Shown here: in pieces, positions 8,687-18,360 of the stretch
How the letters are laid out: the number at the start of each line of letters is the position of its first letter
Position numbering within the stretch: position 1 is the stretch's first letter
Source of the DNA: Vibrio maritimus
Lineage (GTDB): Bacteria; Pseudomonadota; Gammaproteobacteria; Enterobacterales; Vibrionaceae
Direction of reading: 5' to 3'
NCBI GenBank assembly: GCA_003263775.1
Contig: JYJJ01000009.1
Coordinates: 1-64,000, forward strand
DNA length: 64,000 nucleotides
Made by a program: the position numbers and the translations under genes
Notes under the pieces: model-generated
What the model was told of the DNA's origin: nothing
The model's input: only the letters and a program-made list of their open reading frames with translations
Databases searched by the model: none

Positions 8687-9550
8687 ATGGATACAGTAAA
8701 ACTAAAGAAAGCGCGTGACCAAAAAGACGCGATTCTAAACGCCTTTGTATGGGCAGCCGCTGCGCTGACCGTTGGCTTCTTGTTCTGGATTATTTGGTAC
8801 ATCCTTTCTAACGGTCTTCAGCACGTGGATTGGAACTTCATTACTGACAACTACACAGCAACGGGCAAAGAGAAGGGCATCTTCCCGATGATCATCTCGA
8901 CCATTTACATGGTCATCGCGTCGATTGCAGTCGCTGCACCACTGGGCATTATGACGGCTATTTATTTGACCGAATATGCGAAAGTAGGCAGTAAGTTGGT
9001 TAAGGTTATCCGTTTCTGTACTGAGTCATTGGCAGGTATTCCGTCAATTATCTTCGGTCTGTTCGGTATGACGTTCTTCGTGGTTATCTTGGGCTTCGGT
9101 TTCTCGATTCTATCGGGTGCACTAACGCTGAGTATCCTGATTCTGCCGGTTATCATTCGTACCACAGAAGAAGCATTGATGGCGGTACCGCAAACTTACC
9201 GTGAAGGTTCTTATGGTTTGGGTGCATCGAAAATCTACACCATTTGGCGCCTTATCCTGCCAAGTGCAACTCCAGGTATTCTTACTTCGGTCATTCTAAG
9301 TATTGGTCGTGTAATCGGTGAATCTGCACCGGTATTCCTAACAGCAGGTATGGTGGCTCGTGTCCCAGACTCACTGTTAGATTCAGGTCGTACCCTAACG
9401 GTTCACCTGTACAAACTCACAACGGAACTGTTTACGATTGACGAGTGGAACCAAGCATACGGCACAGCGACCGTACTGATTGTGGTCGTCCTACTTATCA
9501 ACACGCTAACGAAGTTTATCGCTAGCCGCTTTAACACAGCAACGTACTAA
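8687..9550 (+). CDS. pstA: Phosphate ABC transporter permease PstA
   Basis: Second channel subunit, pairing with PstC in the inner membrane. 287 intact residues: a cytoplasmic N-terminus, a helix around FVWAAAALTVGFLFWIIWYIL, then the BPD permease domain with TESLAGIPSIIFGLFG and the cytoplasmic coupling loop REGSYGLGASKIYTIWRLILPSA, which is parallel to that of PstC. Five bases separate it from pstC and pstB follows shortly, so it is co-transcribed. Confidence 0.95.
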   Translation: MDTVKLKKARDQKDAILNAFVWAAAALTVGFLFWIIWYILSNGLQHVDWNFITDNYTATGKEKGIFPMIISTIYMVIASIAVAAPLGIMTAIYLTEYAKVGSKLVKVIRFCTESLAGIPSIIFGLFGMTFFVVILGFGFSILSGALTLSILILPVIIRTTEEALMAVPQTYREGSYGLGASKIYTIWRLILPSATPGILTSVILSIGRVIGESAPVFLTAGMVARVPDSLLDSGRTLTVHLYKLTTELFTIDEWNQAYGTATVLIVVVLLINTLTKFIASRFNTATY

Positions 9551-9648
9551 TTGAGAACAATTCGGTGGATGGTGAGGCCAGAACATAAAGAGCTAAGCCA
9601 TCAATGAAAACTCGAATTTACACGACAAAGAATTTAGAGAACAAAGAC

Positions 9649-10399
9649 ATGAACAAGTTTAACATTGAAAATCTAGACCTTTTCTACGGTGACAACCAAG
9701 CATTGAAATCGATCAACCTACCGATCCCGACTCGCCAAGTGACGGCACTAATCGGTCCATCAGGTTGTGGTAAATCGACACTGCTACGCTGTTTGAACCG
9801 CATGAACGACCTTATTGAAGGCGTTAAGATCACAGGTCTGCTAGAAATGGATGGCACTGACATCTACGGCAATATCGACGTTGCTGACCTACGTATCAAA
9901 GTAGGTATGGTATTCCAAAAGCCAAACCCATTCCCGATGAGCATCTATGAGAACGTGGCTTATGGTCTGCGTGCACAAGGCATCAAAGACAAAAAGCACA
10001 TCGACGAAGTGGTTGAAAGCTCGCTTCGCGGCGCAGCGCTTTGGGACGAAGTAAAAGACCGTCTTAAGTCACATGCGTTTGGTCTGTCTGGCGGTCAGCA
10101 GCAGCGTTTTATGTATCGCTCGTACGATTGCCATGCAACCTGACGTTATCCTGATGGATGAGCCAACGTCTGCACTTGACCCAATCGCGACACACAAAAT
10201 CGAAGAGTTGATGGAAGAGCTGAAAAAAGACTACACCATCGTTATCGTTACTCACTCAATGCAGCAAGCACGTCGTATTTCAGATCGCACTGCGTTCTTC
10301 CTAATGGGCGAACTGGTTGAGCACAATGACACTCAGGTTATTTTCTCTAACCCAAGTGATGACCGTACTCAAGGCTACGTAAACGGTGATTTTGGTTAA
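9649..10399 (+). CDS. pstB: Phosphate ABC transporter ATPase PstB (one frameshift near 10109)
   Basis: Energises PstCA. Walker A is GPSGCGKST (about residues 36-44), the Q-loop region [15 protein letters not shown], signature LSGGQQQR, Walker [14 protein letters not shown] and the switch His in THSMQQA. At 10107-10110 one T too many (CGTTTTATG for CGTTTATG) shifts the frame inside the signature; the sequence resumes [11 protein letters not shown]. Corrected length is about 250 residues, usual for PstB. The start is taken at ATG 9649 ([14 protein letters not shown]), where family similarity begins; an ATG at 9604 would add 15 residues. Confidence 0.9.
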
Positions 10400-10526
10400 T
10401 GGCGCGTAACGCTTGAAATCGTTTGAACACTATTTCCATTTATCGCCCGATTCGTTTTGAATCACAGCATTAGCGAATGACAGAATTTACTGGCATATCA
10501 CTATAACTATAAGCGATGGTACTATT

Positions 10527-10553
10527 GCCCTTCTATGTGAAGGGCTTTTTTTC
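10527..10553 (+). terminator. Rho-independent terminator of the pst operon
   Basis: GCCCTTC (10527-10533), loop TATGT, GAAGGGC (10539-10545), then a run of seven T. It lies about 130 bases beyond pstB. Confidence 0.9.
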
Positions 10554-10602
10554 GTCTGTACAAAGTGAGCTTTTTGATAGCTTCGCTGCAGAAAAACACA
10601 AA

Positions 10603-10636
10603 CAAAAACGTCAAACCTCGTTTAAGGTTTGACGTT
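10603..10636 (-). terminator. Terminator of the 98-residue protein gene
   Basis: AACGTCAAACC (10608-10618) and GGTTTGACGTT (10626-10636) form an 11-bp perfect stem. Read on the minus strand it is followed by TTTTGTTTG, so it terminates the gene ending at 10667. Confidence 0.85.
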
Positions 10637-10666
10637 AGTCGTAGACATTTTGTTTGCAGTCGCGAA

Positions 10667-10963
10667 TTAGTTTTGGAATAGAAACACGCAACTGGTGAGG
10701 TAATCCAACATCTCTTGATGAGAGACCGCCTGATCGGCGCGGTAGCCAGTAATCAATCCGAAAACAATGGCGTAGTTTTTGTCGTTGTGCGCGACATGCT
10801 CCTGGGCAAAGAAGTCAGAAATTACCTTACTCAGCTCAAAGATATCACTGCGGTCTAGCGCCTCTGCGCCTGCATTTGCTACGGGGGAAAGGTCACCGAG
10901 TTTATTCGTTAGCCATTTGACGAGTTGCGAGTCTTCTACGGGACTTTGTTGATCAATTTCCAC
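10667..10963 (-). CDS. Uncharacterised 98-residue acidic protein
   Basis: Intact minus-strand frame. The protein is acidic, has no signal peptide or membrane segment, and looks largely helical (VKWLTNKLGDL, FELSKVISDFFAQEH, HQEMLDYLTSCVFLFQN). I do not recognise the family. It has its own terminator on the 3' side and lies alone between the pst operon and an MFS gene, so context gives no function. It is held as real because of its length, orderly composition and terminator. Confidence 0.65.
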   Translation of the reverse strand: MEIDQQSPVEDSQLVKWLTNKLGDLSPVANAGAEALDRSDIFELSKVISDFFAQEHVAHNDKNYAIVFGLITGYRADQAVSHQEMLDYLTSCVFLFQN

Positions 10964-11134
10964 AATGTAATTCCAAGTATGAGTGAATGCTCTAATCCTA
11001 GGAAACTTTTCACTCTCTTGCCATAGGAGAAAAGTCGCAACTATCGAAGTTAGCGATTGAAGTCACACTGACCTTTTAAAAATAGAAAAAAGCCAACGAA
11101 TAAGCGTTGGCTTAGCGAGATTAGGTTGCGGTAA

Positions 11135-12348
11135 CTAGGCGGTTGCTGTTGCAATTGGGCGCAGTGGCTTATCATTGATTGGCAAATGAATAAGCGCGGC
11201 TGCAAAAGCTAGAACAACCGTTGACCACCAGATAGGCTCGTAAGAGCCGTAGTAATCGTAGATCCTACCGCCAGCCCAAGCGCCAAGGAAACTGCCTACT
11301 TGGTGAGTGAAAAACACCAAACCGTACAAGGTTGATAGGTAACGCGCGCCGAAGATCTGACGAACGAGACCAGAGGTCAGCGGTACTGTACCCAACCAAC
11401 AAAAACCGATGGCACCACCAAACAGCGCCGCAGTGTGTTCAGTGACTGGCATCGTCACAAATGCCGCAATCACAACCGTTCTAAATAAGTACAGCATCGA
11501 CATCACATGGCGTTTACTGAACTTATCGCCCATCAAACCCCAGAAGTACGAACCAAAGATATTGAAGATACCCACGTAAGCAAGCGCCAGTGCTGCACTA
11601 CTAGCAGGAAGATCTTTATCGGCTAAGTAGCTTGGTAAGTGCGTCGCGATAAACATCACGTGGAAGCCACAAACGAAGAAACCAGCATGGATAAGCCAGT
11701 AACCTTTATGATTGAAAGCTTCTTTAAGGGCTTGCTTCAGTGTTAGCTCGTTTTGCTCAGCTGTAACATTGGCACTGTTACTTGGGCGTGCTGATTTCAT
11801 AAATAGTGAAAAAGCAATCATCATGGTACAAAGCACAGCAAAACCTTGCAGTGCGCCTTGCCAGCCCATATCTTGTAGCATCAACTGGGCGCCGGGATCA
11901 TCGCGAACATACCAAATGAACCAGCCGCGGTAGTCAGGCCAAATGCTTTGGCAGCATGTTCAGCAGGTACCACTTTTGCCACAGCACCTAAAATGATGAC
12001 ATAGCTAGTCGCACTTAAGCCTAGGCCAACCAATGCACCGAGTGAGAAGTAAAGCACTGAAGCTTCTGTGGTGACGGAGGTCAAATACAAGCCCACAGCA
12101 TAGGCGATAGAGCCCATCAAAATGATGCGTTTTGAGCCCCATTTATCCGCAGCCATTCCAACAAAGGGTTGGAACATACCAAACAGTAAGTTTTGCAGCG
12201 CAATGGCGAAGCTAAAGAACTCACGCCCTGTCTGGAAGTGATCGGAAATTGGCATCATAAAAATGCCGAATGACTGGCGAATGCCCAAGCTGACGATAAG
12301 GATGCCAATACCCAGCCAGACTAGGGCTGGAAAGCGGAAAATACTCAT
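11135..12348 (-). CDS. MFS transporter, monocarboxylate/oxalate-formate-antiporter-like (one frameshift near 11890)
   Basis: Twelve-helix inner-membrane transporter. The first half begins MSIFRFPALVWLGIGILIVSLG and has the loop 2-3 motif GMAADKWGSKRIIL (G-x3-D-x2-G-x-R/K). It runs to MIP at about 11890. There, CCCGGCGCC appears to lack one base, and the other frame continues as GAQLMLQDMGWQGALQGF and on to helix 12 (WSTVVLAFAAALIHLP). Corrected length is about 404 residues. The loop signatures resemble the MCT / oxalate-formate antiporter group, but substrate cannot be read from sequence. It starts 12 bases after the His-rich micro-protein gene and is probably co-transcribed with it. Confidence 0.85.
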
Positions 12349-12360
12349 TGTAATAACACT

Positions 12361-12543
12361 CTAGTGATGATGGTGGTGTGAGTGATCCATAGGATCAGAT
12401 GGGTTTTGTTGGTGACACCCACTGTTAATGGCTTGCTTGGCCAAAAGGTCGAGCAAGGTGGGTGAGTGGTGCACCGCCATCAATGCCACGGCAAGAAGCA
12501 GCAACATTCGTATTAGCTGAGCAAAAATGGATTGTGAGGACAT
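12361..12543 (-). CDS. His-rich 60-residue membrane or secreted micro-protein
   Basis: One hydrophobic segment (IRMLLLLAVALMAVHH, about residues 11-26), then a short soluble part with one Cys and a tail ending DHSHHHHH. The terminal His cluster, with HH pairs at 25-26 and a CH pair near 43-44, suggests metal binding. The hydrophobic segment could be an uncleaved anchor or a signal. It is the first gene of a two-gene unit with the MFS transporter 12 bases downstream. I know no named family. A natural His cluster at a gene end is unusual but is encoded by mixed codons (CAC/CAT), arguing against an engineered tag. Confidence 0.6.
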   Translation of the reverse strand: MSSQSIFAQLIRMLLLLAVALMAVHHSPTLLDLLAKQAINSGCHQQNPSDPMDHSHHHHH

Positions 12544-12642
12544 AAACTCAATTCGCGTTGATGCGCAAAAGTGGCGTTAAAAAAGAGCGCGCAGTGTAAT
12601 GATCTACCGGGTATGACTCAAATGACATTTAGTGAAGTAATG

Positions 12643-12659
12643 TATGCATGAAATGCATA
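12643..12659. promoter_or_regulatory. Palindrome between the His-rich/MFS unit and yjjG
   Basis: TATGCATGAAATGCATA is a perfect 7-bp inverted repeat around GAA. It lies 100 bases upstream of the His-rich protein start and 86 upstream of yjjG. It is a candidate dimeric-repressor operator; the regulator is unknown. Confidence 0.5.
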
Positions 12660-12744
12660 TTTAAAAATCAACCTTCTCTCTGAGTACCTATTCGCCATTT
12701 GAGGGGGTATAATTCCGCGGTTCATCACTAGGGATACAACAATA

Positions 12745-13419
12745 ATGAAGTACGATTGGGTTCTATTTGACGCGGACGAGACGCTGTTCCACTTTGATTC
12801 ATTTGGTGGCATGAAGCTGATGTTTGAGCGTTTTGGCGTTAATTTCACGCGTGACGACTATGACGCGTATCAATTGGTCAATAAGCCGTTATGGGTGGAC
12901 TACCAAGATGGAAAAATTACTGCTGATGAGCTTAAAACCATCCGTTTTGAAGGTTGGGCTGCGAAACTTGGAATCACACCTTTTGAGCTAAATTCTGCAT
13001 TCCTAGAAGCAATGGCAGATATTTGTACACTGTTGCCGGGTGCAAAAGAGCTGCTCGATGCACTTTCAGGCCATGCAAAACTAGGCATCATTACCAATGG
13101 TTTTACTGAACTGCAAGCGATTCGTCTTGAGCGCACAGGGCTTAGCAATTACTTTGAACATGTGGTTATCTCTGAGGAAGTAGGCGTAGCAAAACCGGAT
13201 CTCGGGATTTTTGACCATGCTCATCAATTGATGGGGCTACCATGTAAAACTAAAATTTTGATGGTGGGCGACAATCCTCATTCCGATGTGCTTGGTGGTA
13301 TTAACTTTGGTATTGAGACGTGTTGGTTAAACACACAAGGTGTTCAGACGCCAGTGGGTATTCACCCACACTATGAAGTGAACTCCCTTGAACAGCTTAG
13401 AATGACGCTGTTTGCATAA
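12745..13419 (+). CDS. yjjG: HAD-family pyrimidine 5'-nucleotidase YjjG
   Basis: 224-residue HAD phosphatase that dephosphorylates (d)UMP/dTMP and non-canonical pyrimidine nucleotides (house-cleaning role known for E. coli YjjG). HAD motif I is FDADETLFHF (about residues 8-17), motif II ITNGFTELQ (about 113), motif III lysine in VGVAKPD (about 146-152), and motif IV MVGDNPHSDVLGG (about 173-185). The helical cap lies between motifs I and II. Start ATG 12745 follows AGGGATACAACAATA. Monocistronic as far as visible, divergent from the MFS unit. Confidence 0.9.
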   Translation: MKYDWVLFDADETLFHFDSFGGMKLMFERFGVNFTRDDYDAYQLVNKPLWVDYQDGKITADELKTIRFEGWAAKLGITPFELNSAFLEAMADICTLLPGAKELLDALSGHAKLGIITNGFTELQAIRLERTGLSNYFEHVVISEEVGVAKPDLGIFDHAHQLMGLPCKTKILMVGDNPHSDVLGGINFGIETCWLNTQGVQTPVGIHPHYEVNSLEQLRMTLFA

Positions 13420-13523
13420 GCTTTGGATATGCTGGGAAATAGTCTATTTTGGGGTTAAATGTGAGAAATTGTAAACTCAGCTTTGCACTTTGCCCCTTTA
13501 GAGGTACTGACAATCTTCACATT

Positions 13524-13545
13524 CGAACACTTGTTCGGTATAAAT
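13524..13545 (+). promoter_or_regulatory. Palindrome and -10 element upstream of the PAS-GGDEF-EAL gene
   Basis: CGAACACTTGTTCG (13524-13537) is a perfect 14-base palindrome immediately followed by GGTATAAATT, a good -10 candidate at about 13539-13544. The placement suits a repressor. The transcript would carry a leader of about 85 bases with a TTCGGC/GCCGAA hairpin (about 13577-13606). Confidence 0.5.
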
Positions 13546-13635
13546 TCTCATCTGCATTTAGTACGATATGTTGAAACTTCGGCCGAGGGATCTTTGGCCT
13601 AGCCGAACGAATGAGTAGTTCTGAGTTTCTGTATC

Positions 13636-15674
13636 ATGTCTTTAAAAAATCTTCCTACGCTGCAGCAATTTATTGATGCTCTCGATGACCATATTTGGGT
13701 CAAGAATGCTGATGGTCAATATGTTGCTGTCAACGAAGCCAGCGAAACCGCTTGGCGCCACTCTCGCGAATATATCTTCGGTAAGACCGACGAACAGTTA
13801 TTTAGCACGGAACGTGCTGAGTACTTTAAATGTGTTGATGAGAAAGTGATCGCTAATGGCGGTCAGCGAACGGTTGAAGAGTGCGCTGCGCTTGATAAAG
13901 AGGGTAACGAAGTTTGGCTAGAGACAGTAAAATCTCCGATAAAGGATGAAACCGGAGACCTGGTCGGTATCATTGGCATGACGCGCAATGCACGAGAAGA
14001 AAGCAAGTAGAAGCTCGGTTATCGCTTACTTCAGAGATATTTAACAATTTCCAAGAAGGCATGATGATCACCGATCACAATGCTAATATCATGGACGTTA
14101 ACCGCGCATTCACCGCCCTTACCGGTTACGAAGAAGCTGAAGTAATAGGGCGCAACCCGAGCTTTCTTCAATCTGGTCAGCACCATCCAGACTTTTACAC
14201 TGAGCTTTGGCAACAGTTAAGGGAGTATGGTCAGTGGAAAGGGGAGTTTATCAACCGCAAAAAGAACGGCAGTATTTACCCTCAGTTGGCGACTATCAGT
14301 GCTATTACCGATGAAAGCGATGAGATCCTGCACTATATTTGCGTATTTGAGGACATTTCACTACGTAAAGCGCACGAAGAGAAGCTGCGCCGGATGGCCT
14401 TCTTTGATCCGTTAACCAATTTACCTAACCGTGTTCACCTTACCCATTTATTGGAACAAAGCATTGCTTTGGGCGAAAAGAGTGATACTCCGTTTGCGAC
14501 TTTGTTTCTCGATCTTGATCATTTTAAACATATCAACGATAGCAAAGGGCATTTGTTTGGTGACCAGCTTTTAGCGCAAGTTGCTGAGCGTTTGCAAGCG
14601 ATGCAAGCAGGGAATGCAACGATAGGCCGAATTGGTGGTGATGAGTTTGTTATTATCCTTACCGATTATGATTGTGAAGCGACGCTGCTCGATATTATCG
14701 ATCAGACCTTAGGGGTGTTTAATACGCCGTTTGTATTTGAGCACAATGAACATCTTCGCGTATCGGGCAGCATTGGCGTCGCACGATACCCGAATGACGG
14801 CTATGACAGTGAAACATTGCTCAAAAATGCCGATACGGCTATGTATCTGGCTAAAAAGAACGGCCGCAGTGGCTACGCTTTCTACTCCCCTGATTTAACC
14901 GATCGATCGGTGCAGCATGTTCGTATCCAATCTGCCCTTCATGATGCCGTCGATAAAGAACAGCTCTCGCTCGCCTACCAGCCACAATACCGCCTTGAAG
15001 ATAACGCTTTAGTAGGCGTAGAAGTGCTGCTTCGCTGGGAACATCCTCAACTTGGCTTTATCCCACCAAGTCTTTTCATCCCGATTGCAGAAAAGACAGG
15101 ACTGATACAACACATTGGACAGTGGGTGCTAAAAGCCGCTTGTCAACAAGGAAGAGCGTGGCTCGAGCAGGGGCTTTCCTTTGGAAAACTGGCGGTTAAC
15201 GTGTCCGCCTTACAACTGCAAAGAGCGGAATTTGTAAAACAGTTAGCCGATATTACTGAGCAAACGAAATTTCCCTTAGAGCAACTGGAGATTGAAATTA
15301 CCGAGAGCTTTCTTCTACATAATCAGCAGCATGCGTTCAATACATTGAATGAGCTTCGGGAGCTTGGGGTTGATGTTTCGCTGGATGATTTTGGTACCGG
15401 CTATTCTTCTCTTTCCTATTTGAAAGGTCTGCCGATCAACAAGCTCAAGATTGATCGCTCGTTTGTCAATGATGTGCCAGAGGAAAGTGATAGCAACGCG
15501 CTCGTACTTGCGATTATCGCCATGGGCAACGCGCTAGATTTACGCGTGGTTGCTGAGGGGATTGAAACCAAACAGCAAATCGATTTTCTTACTCAGCATG
15601 GCTGTCAGTTTGGCCAAGGGTATGCCTTTGCTAAACCACTGACAGCGAGAGACTTTGTTTCTCTAATCTCTTGA
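13636..15674 (+). CDS. PAS-PAS-GGDEF-EAL cyclic-di-GMP signalling protein (one frameshift near 14001)
   Basis: Dual c-di-GMP enzyme with no membrane segment. PAS1 about residues 8-120 (begins DALDDHIWVKNADGQYV), PAS2 about 135-260 (GMMITDHNANIM, RKKNGSIYP), GGDEF about 265-420 with intact RIGGDEF, then EAL about 430-680 with EVLLRWEHP, NVSALQL, EITES and DDFGTGYSS. Both catalytic signatures look intact, so it could make or break c-di-GMP depending on PAS input. One A is missing from GAAGAAAGCAAG at about 14001; restoring GAA-GAA-AAG-CAA-GTA-GAA joins the halves. Corrected length is about 680 residues. Confidence 0.9.
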
Positions 15675-15976
15675 TGATTTTTGGCAAACCTTATCATTCT
15701 ATTCTGTAAGGTTTGCTAAGTATATCCTTAAAAAAATTGCGCCTTTGTTTGCACTATTGTTGTCGCTAACCCGTAGCAATGATCGTTAGGACTTAGCGAT
15801 GTTAGGACATGGGCATATCACCCCTCACTAAAGAAAACACGTATTAATCGCCTGTGATTTTTGACTGACCGCGCATCCCGTTACTATGCTTTCTAATCAA
15901 GTTAGCTTTAACGAGACGGTAAACGTTACGTCAGTAAGTATGCAGTCCTGACTTTCGTCAAACAAGGAAGCGCATC
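15675..15976. promoter_or_regulatory. Intergenic region before the oxidase operon
   Basis: Holds a hairpin just after the EAL gene, GCAAACCTTA (15684-15693) with TAAGGTTTGC (15707-15716), lacking a T-run, so a weak terminator at best. A direct repeat of GTTAGGAC occurs twice around 15785-15810. I looked for an FNR-type TTGAT-N4-ATCAA site, expected for many cbb3 operons, and did not see one. The ribosome binding site of the cytochrome c gene (AAGGAAG) is at about 15963-15969. Confidence 0.4.
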
Positions 15977-16321
15977 ATGGGTAAATTTACCTCCAGGGTG
16001 ATTCTGGCTCTTTTTACTGGAACACTCTTGTTTTCATTTCAGACGCTCGCAGATGAGCGATTCAAAGTGGGTATGGAGAAAGCCAAAACCTGCGCCACCT
16101 GTCACGGTGACGAGGGAATCTCCAGCATTGAGTCCTACCCCAACTTACAAGGTCAAAAGATGGGATATCTGATGACCGCTCTTCGAAGTTATCAAACCAG
16201 AGAACGCAGTGGCGGTCTTGCGGTGCTGATGCAACAACAAGCAGACGCATTGAGTGATCAAGATATCGCTGACATCGCGTACTACTATTCCAAATTAGGC
16301 TCTGACGCCAACAAGCAGTGA
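15977..16321 (+). CDS. Monoheme cytochrome c, periplasmic (class I, c553/c4-like)
   Basis: 114 residues: signal peptide ending at about residue 25 (FQTLA), then one heme site CATCH (about residues 37-41) and a C-terminal region with a Met likely to be the sixth ligand (VLMQQQ). Ends in the helix [15 protein letters not shown], typical of small class I cytochromes that accept electrons for oxidases. It is the first gene of the cbb3-type operon, 10 bases before ccoN with AAGGAG between. It may be the soluble electron donor to the oxidase. Confidence 0.88.
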   Translation: MGKFTSRVILALFTGTLLFSFQTLADERFKVGMEKAKTCATCHGDEGISSIESYPNLQGQKMGYLMTALRSYQTRERSGGLAVLMQQQADALSDQDIADIAYYYSKLGSDANKQ

Positions 16322-16331
16322 AGGAGCCTTT

Positions 16332-17753
16332 ATGGACATCACGGCGAATCACTACGACACAAAAGTCGTACGTTACTTTATCCTAGCGTCACTCATCTGG
16401 TCAGTTGCCGGCATGGTAATCGGCGTTATTTTGGCTGCTCAGCTCTACTGGCCAGTGCTCAACTTTGACTCCGAGTACTTTCAATTCGGCCGACTCAGAC
16501 CACTCCACACGTCTGGCGTGATATACGGATTTGTCGTCAACATATTGATGGGGACTTCTTTGTATATTGTTCAGCGTACGTGCCAATGTGCACTATTCAA
16601 CAAAAGCTTGTCTTGGATGGTCTTTTGGGGCTGGCAGTTGGTGCTTCTTCTTGCTCTCATTTCGTTGCCGCTGGGTTACACAACATCAAAAGAATACGCT
16701 GAGCTCGAGTGGCCAATCGATCTACTGATCGTGTTGGTTTGGGTGCTTTATGGTGTGCTGTTTTTCGGCACGATAGCGAAGCGAAAAGTCGAACACATTT
16801 TTGTGGCTAACTGGTTTTTTGCGGCGTTTATCATCGTAATCGCGATGATATTTGTCGTTAATAACCTGGCTATGCCAGCTTCGTTGATGAAGTCATACTC
16901 CGTGTATGCCGGAGCGCAGGATGCTATTGTCCAGTGGTGGTGGGGGCATAACGCTGTCGGTTTCCTACTCACAGCTGGGGTCATAGGTATGAACTACTAC
17001 TTCATACCGAAAGTCGCAGACAGGCCAATCTACTCTTACCGTCTTTCGATTATTCACTTCTGGGGTTTGGTGGGCTTTTATACCTGGCAGGTACCCATCA
17101 CCTCATCTACAGCTCCGTGCCACTTTGGGTGCAGAATATTGGTATCGTGATGTCGTTAATACTTTGGCTCCCATCTTGGGCTGGGGCGTTTAACAGCGCG
17201 ATGACCTTACTCCAGAACAAACAGAAGCTGAAAACCGATTACATCATGCTGTTTTTCTTCTCAGCCATTCTTTACTACTGTCTTGCCACATTTGAAGGAC
17301 CACTGCTTGCGATCCGTTGGTTTAACATGATTGCGCACAACAGTGAGTGGGTGATAGGGCATGTCCATTCAGGCGCCTTGGGTTGGGTAGGTATGTCGGG
17401 GATAGCCGTGTTCTATTACTTCATCCCTAAGTTATGGGGTAAAGATAAACTCTGGTCACCAAGGTTGCTTAAGTGGCACTTTTGGCTTGCTCATGCTGGT
17501 GTTGCCTTATATGCCATTGCGCTATGGGTAGCGGGTATCGGAGAAGGGGTGATGTGGCTTGCACAAGGCGATAATGGCGAGTTGCAATACAGTTTTGTTG
17601 AAGCGATGAATTTCAAAGCACCTTGGTTGTTTTTGCGCTTTTTTTGGCGGAGCGCTATTTGTTCTCGGCTTATTCTTGATGGTCTTGAACCTCTACAATA
17701 CGGTGCGCATGCCGCTTACTCGTCGGGTGAGTAGTGAAGGAGGCGTATCATGA
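16332..17753 (+). CDS. ccoN: cbb3-type cytochrome c oxidase subunit I (two frameshifts)
   Basis: Catalytic heme-copper subunit, 12 helices. Heme b ligand in RPLHTSGV, CuB ligand in [10 protein letters not shown], the helix VII catalytic Tyr and CuB His pair in FYTWAGTHH (Tyr six residues before the first His, as in the cbb3 family), and [10 protein letters not shown] for the heme pair. Frame breaks: one G missing near 17086 (ACCTGGCAGG) and one extra T in the seven-T run near 17640-17646. After correction the end reads [19 protein letters not shown] and stops at TGA 17751-17753, overlapping the ccoO ATG by four bases. Corrected length about 473, normal for CcoN. Confidence 0.9.
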
Positions 17754-18360
17754 ATGCTGATTTTACTAAGTCTTTAGTGATATTGATCGTATCGACCGCG
17801 GTTGTGGCGTCCTTTTCCATTTTAGTATGGGTGCTTCCGAATTTGTTACGTACCCCGGAGCTCGTGCAACAAAGCCAAGCGAAGCCGCTGACCGCGATAG
17901 AGGTGGCGGGGCGAGATATTTATATCAGTGAGGGGTGCCATGTGTGCCACACGCAAATGGTTCGCCCACTTGAACCCGAGATAAAGCGCAATGGCCGTGC
18001 CAATCAAGAGTCTGATGATATTTATGAGTTTCCGAATCTCTGGGGCTCGAAGCGCACGGGACCCGATCTTACCAACTTAGGTAGAAAGTATTCAGATCAA
18101 TGGCACGCGATTCACCTGATTGATCCACGACGTGTGGTCCCAACCTCCATCATGCCAGCTTATCCTTGGTTGTTCGAACAGGTGTTGTCTGGCGATGCCA
18201 TTACTGGAAAGATGCAAACGTTGAAAGCACTTGGTGTGCCTTATTCTGAGGATGAAATAGCAACGCAAGGTTAGAAGTCAGAGGCAAAACCAAAGGTGAA
18301 GCGCTGATCCGTTACTTGCAAAGTCTTGGTGTCGATACGGCTGAGGAGAGTGTGCAATGA
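17750..18360 (+). CDS. ccoO: cbb3-type oxidase subunit II, monoheme cytochrome c (one frameshift near 18270)
   Basis: N-terminal anchor helix (LVILIVSTAVVASFSILVWVL), then the CcoO-specific heme motif GCHVCHTQMVRPL (about residues 63-75) and PDLTNLGRKY. MPAYPWLF carries the Met ligand region. At about 18269 one base is lost (CAAGGTTAGAAG); the frame restored gives LEVRGKTKGEALIRYLQSLG and ends TGA 18358-18360, overlapping the ccoP start by three bases. Corrected length is about 203 residues. No ccoQ lies between ccoO and ccoP; the two genes overlap directly. Confidence 0.9.

Noticed and set aside
12361..12378. Engineered His tag or vector sequence
   Set aside because: The His run uses mixed CAC/CAT codons and is preceded by native-looking sequence; no vector sequence flanks it.
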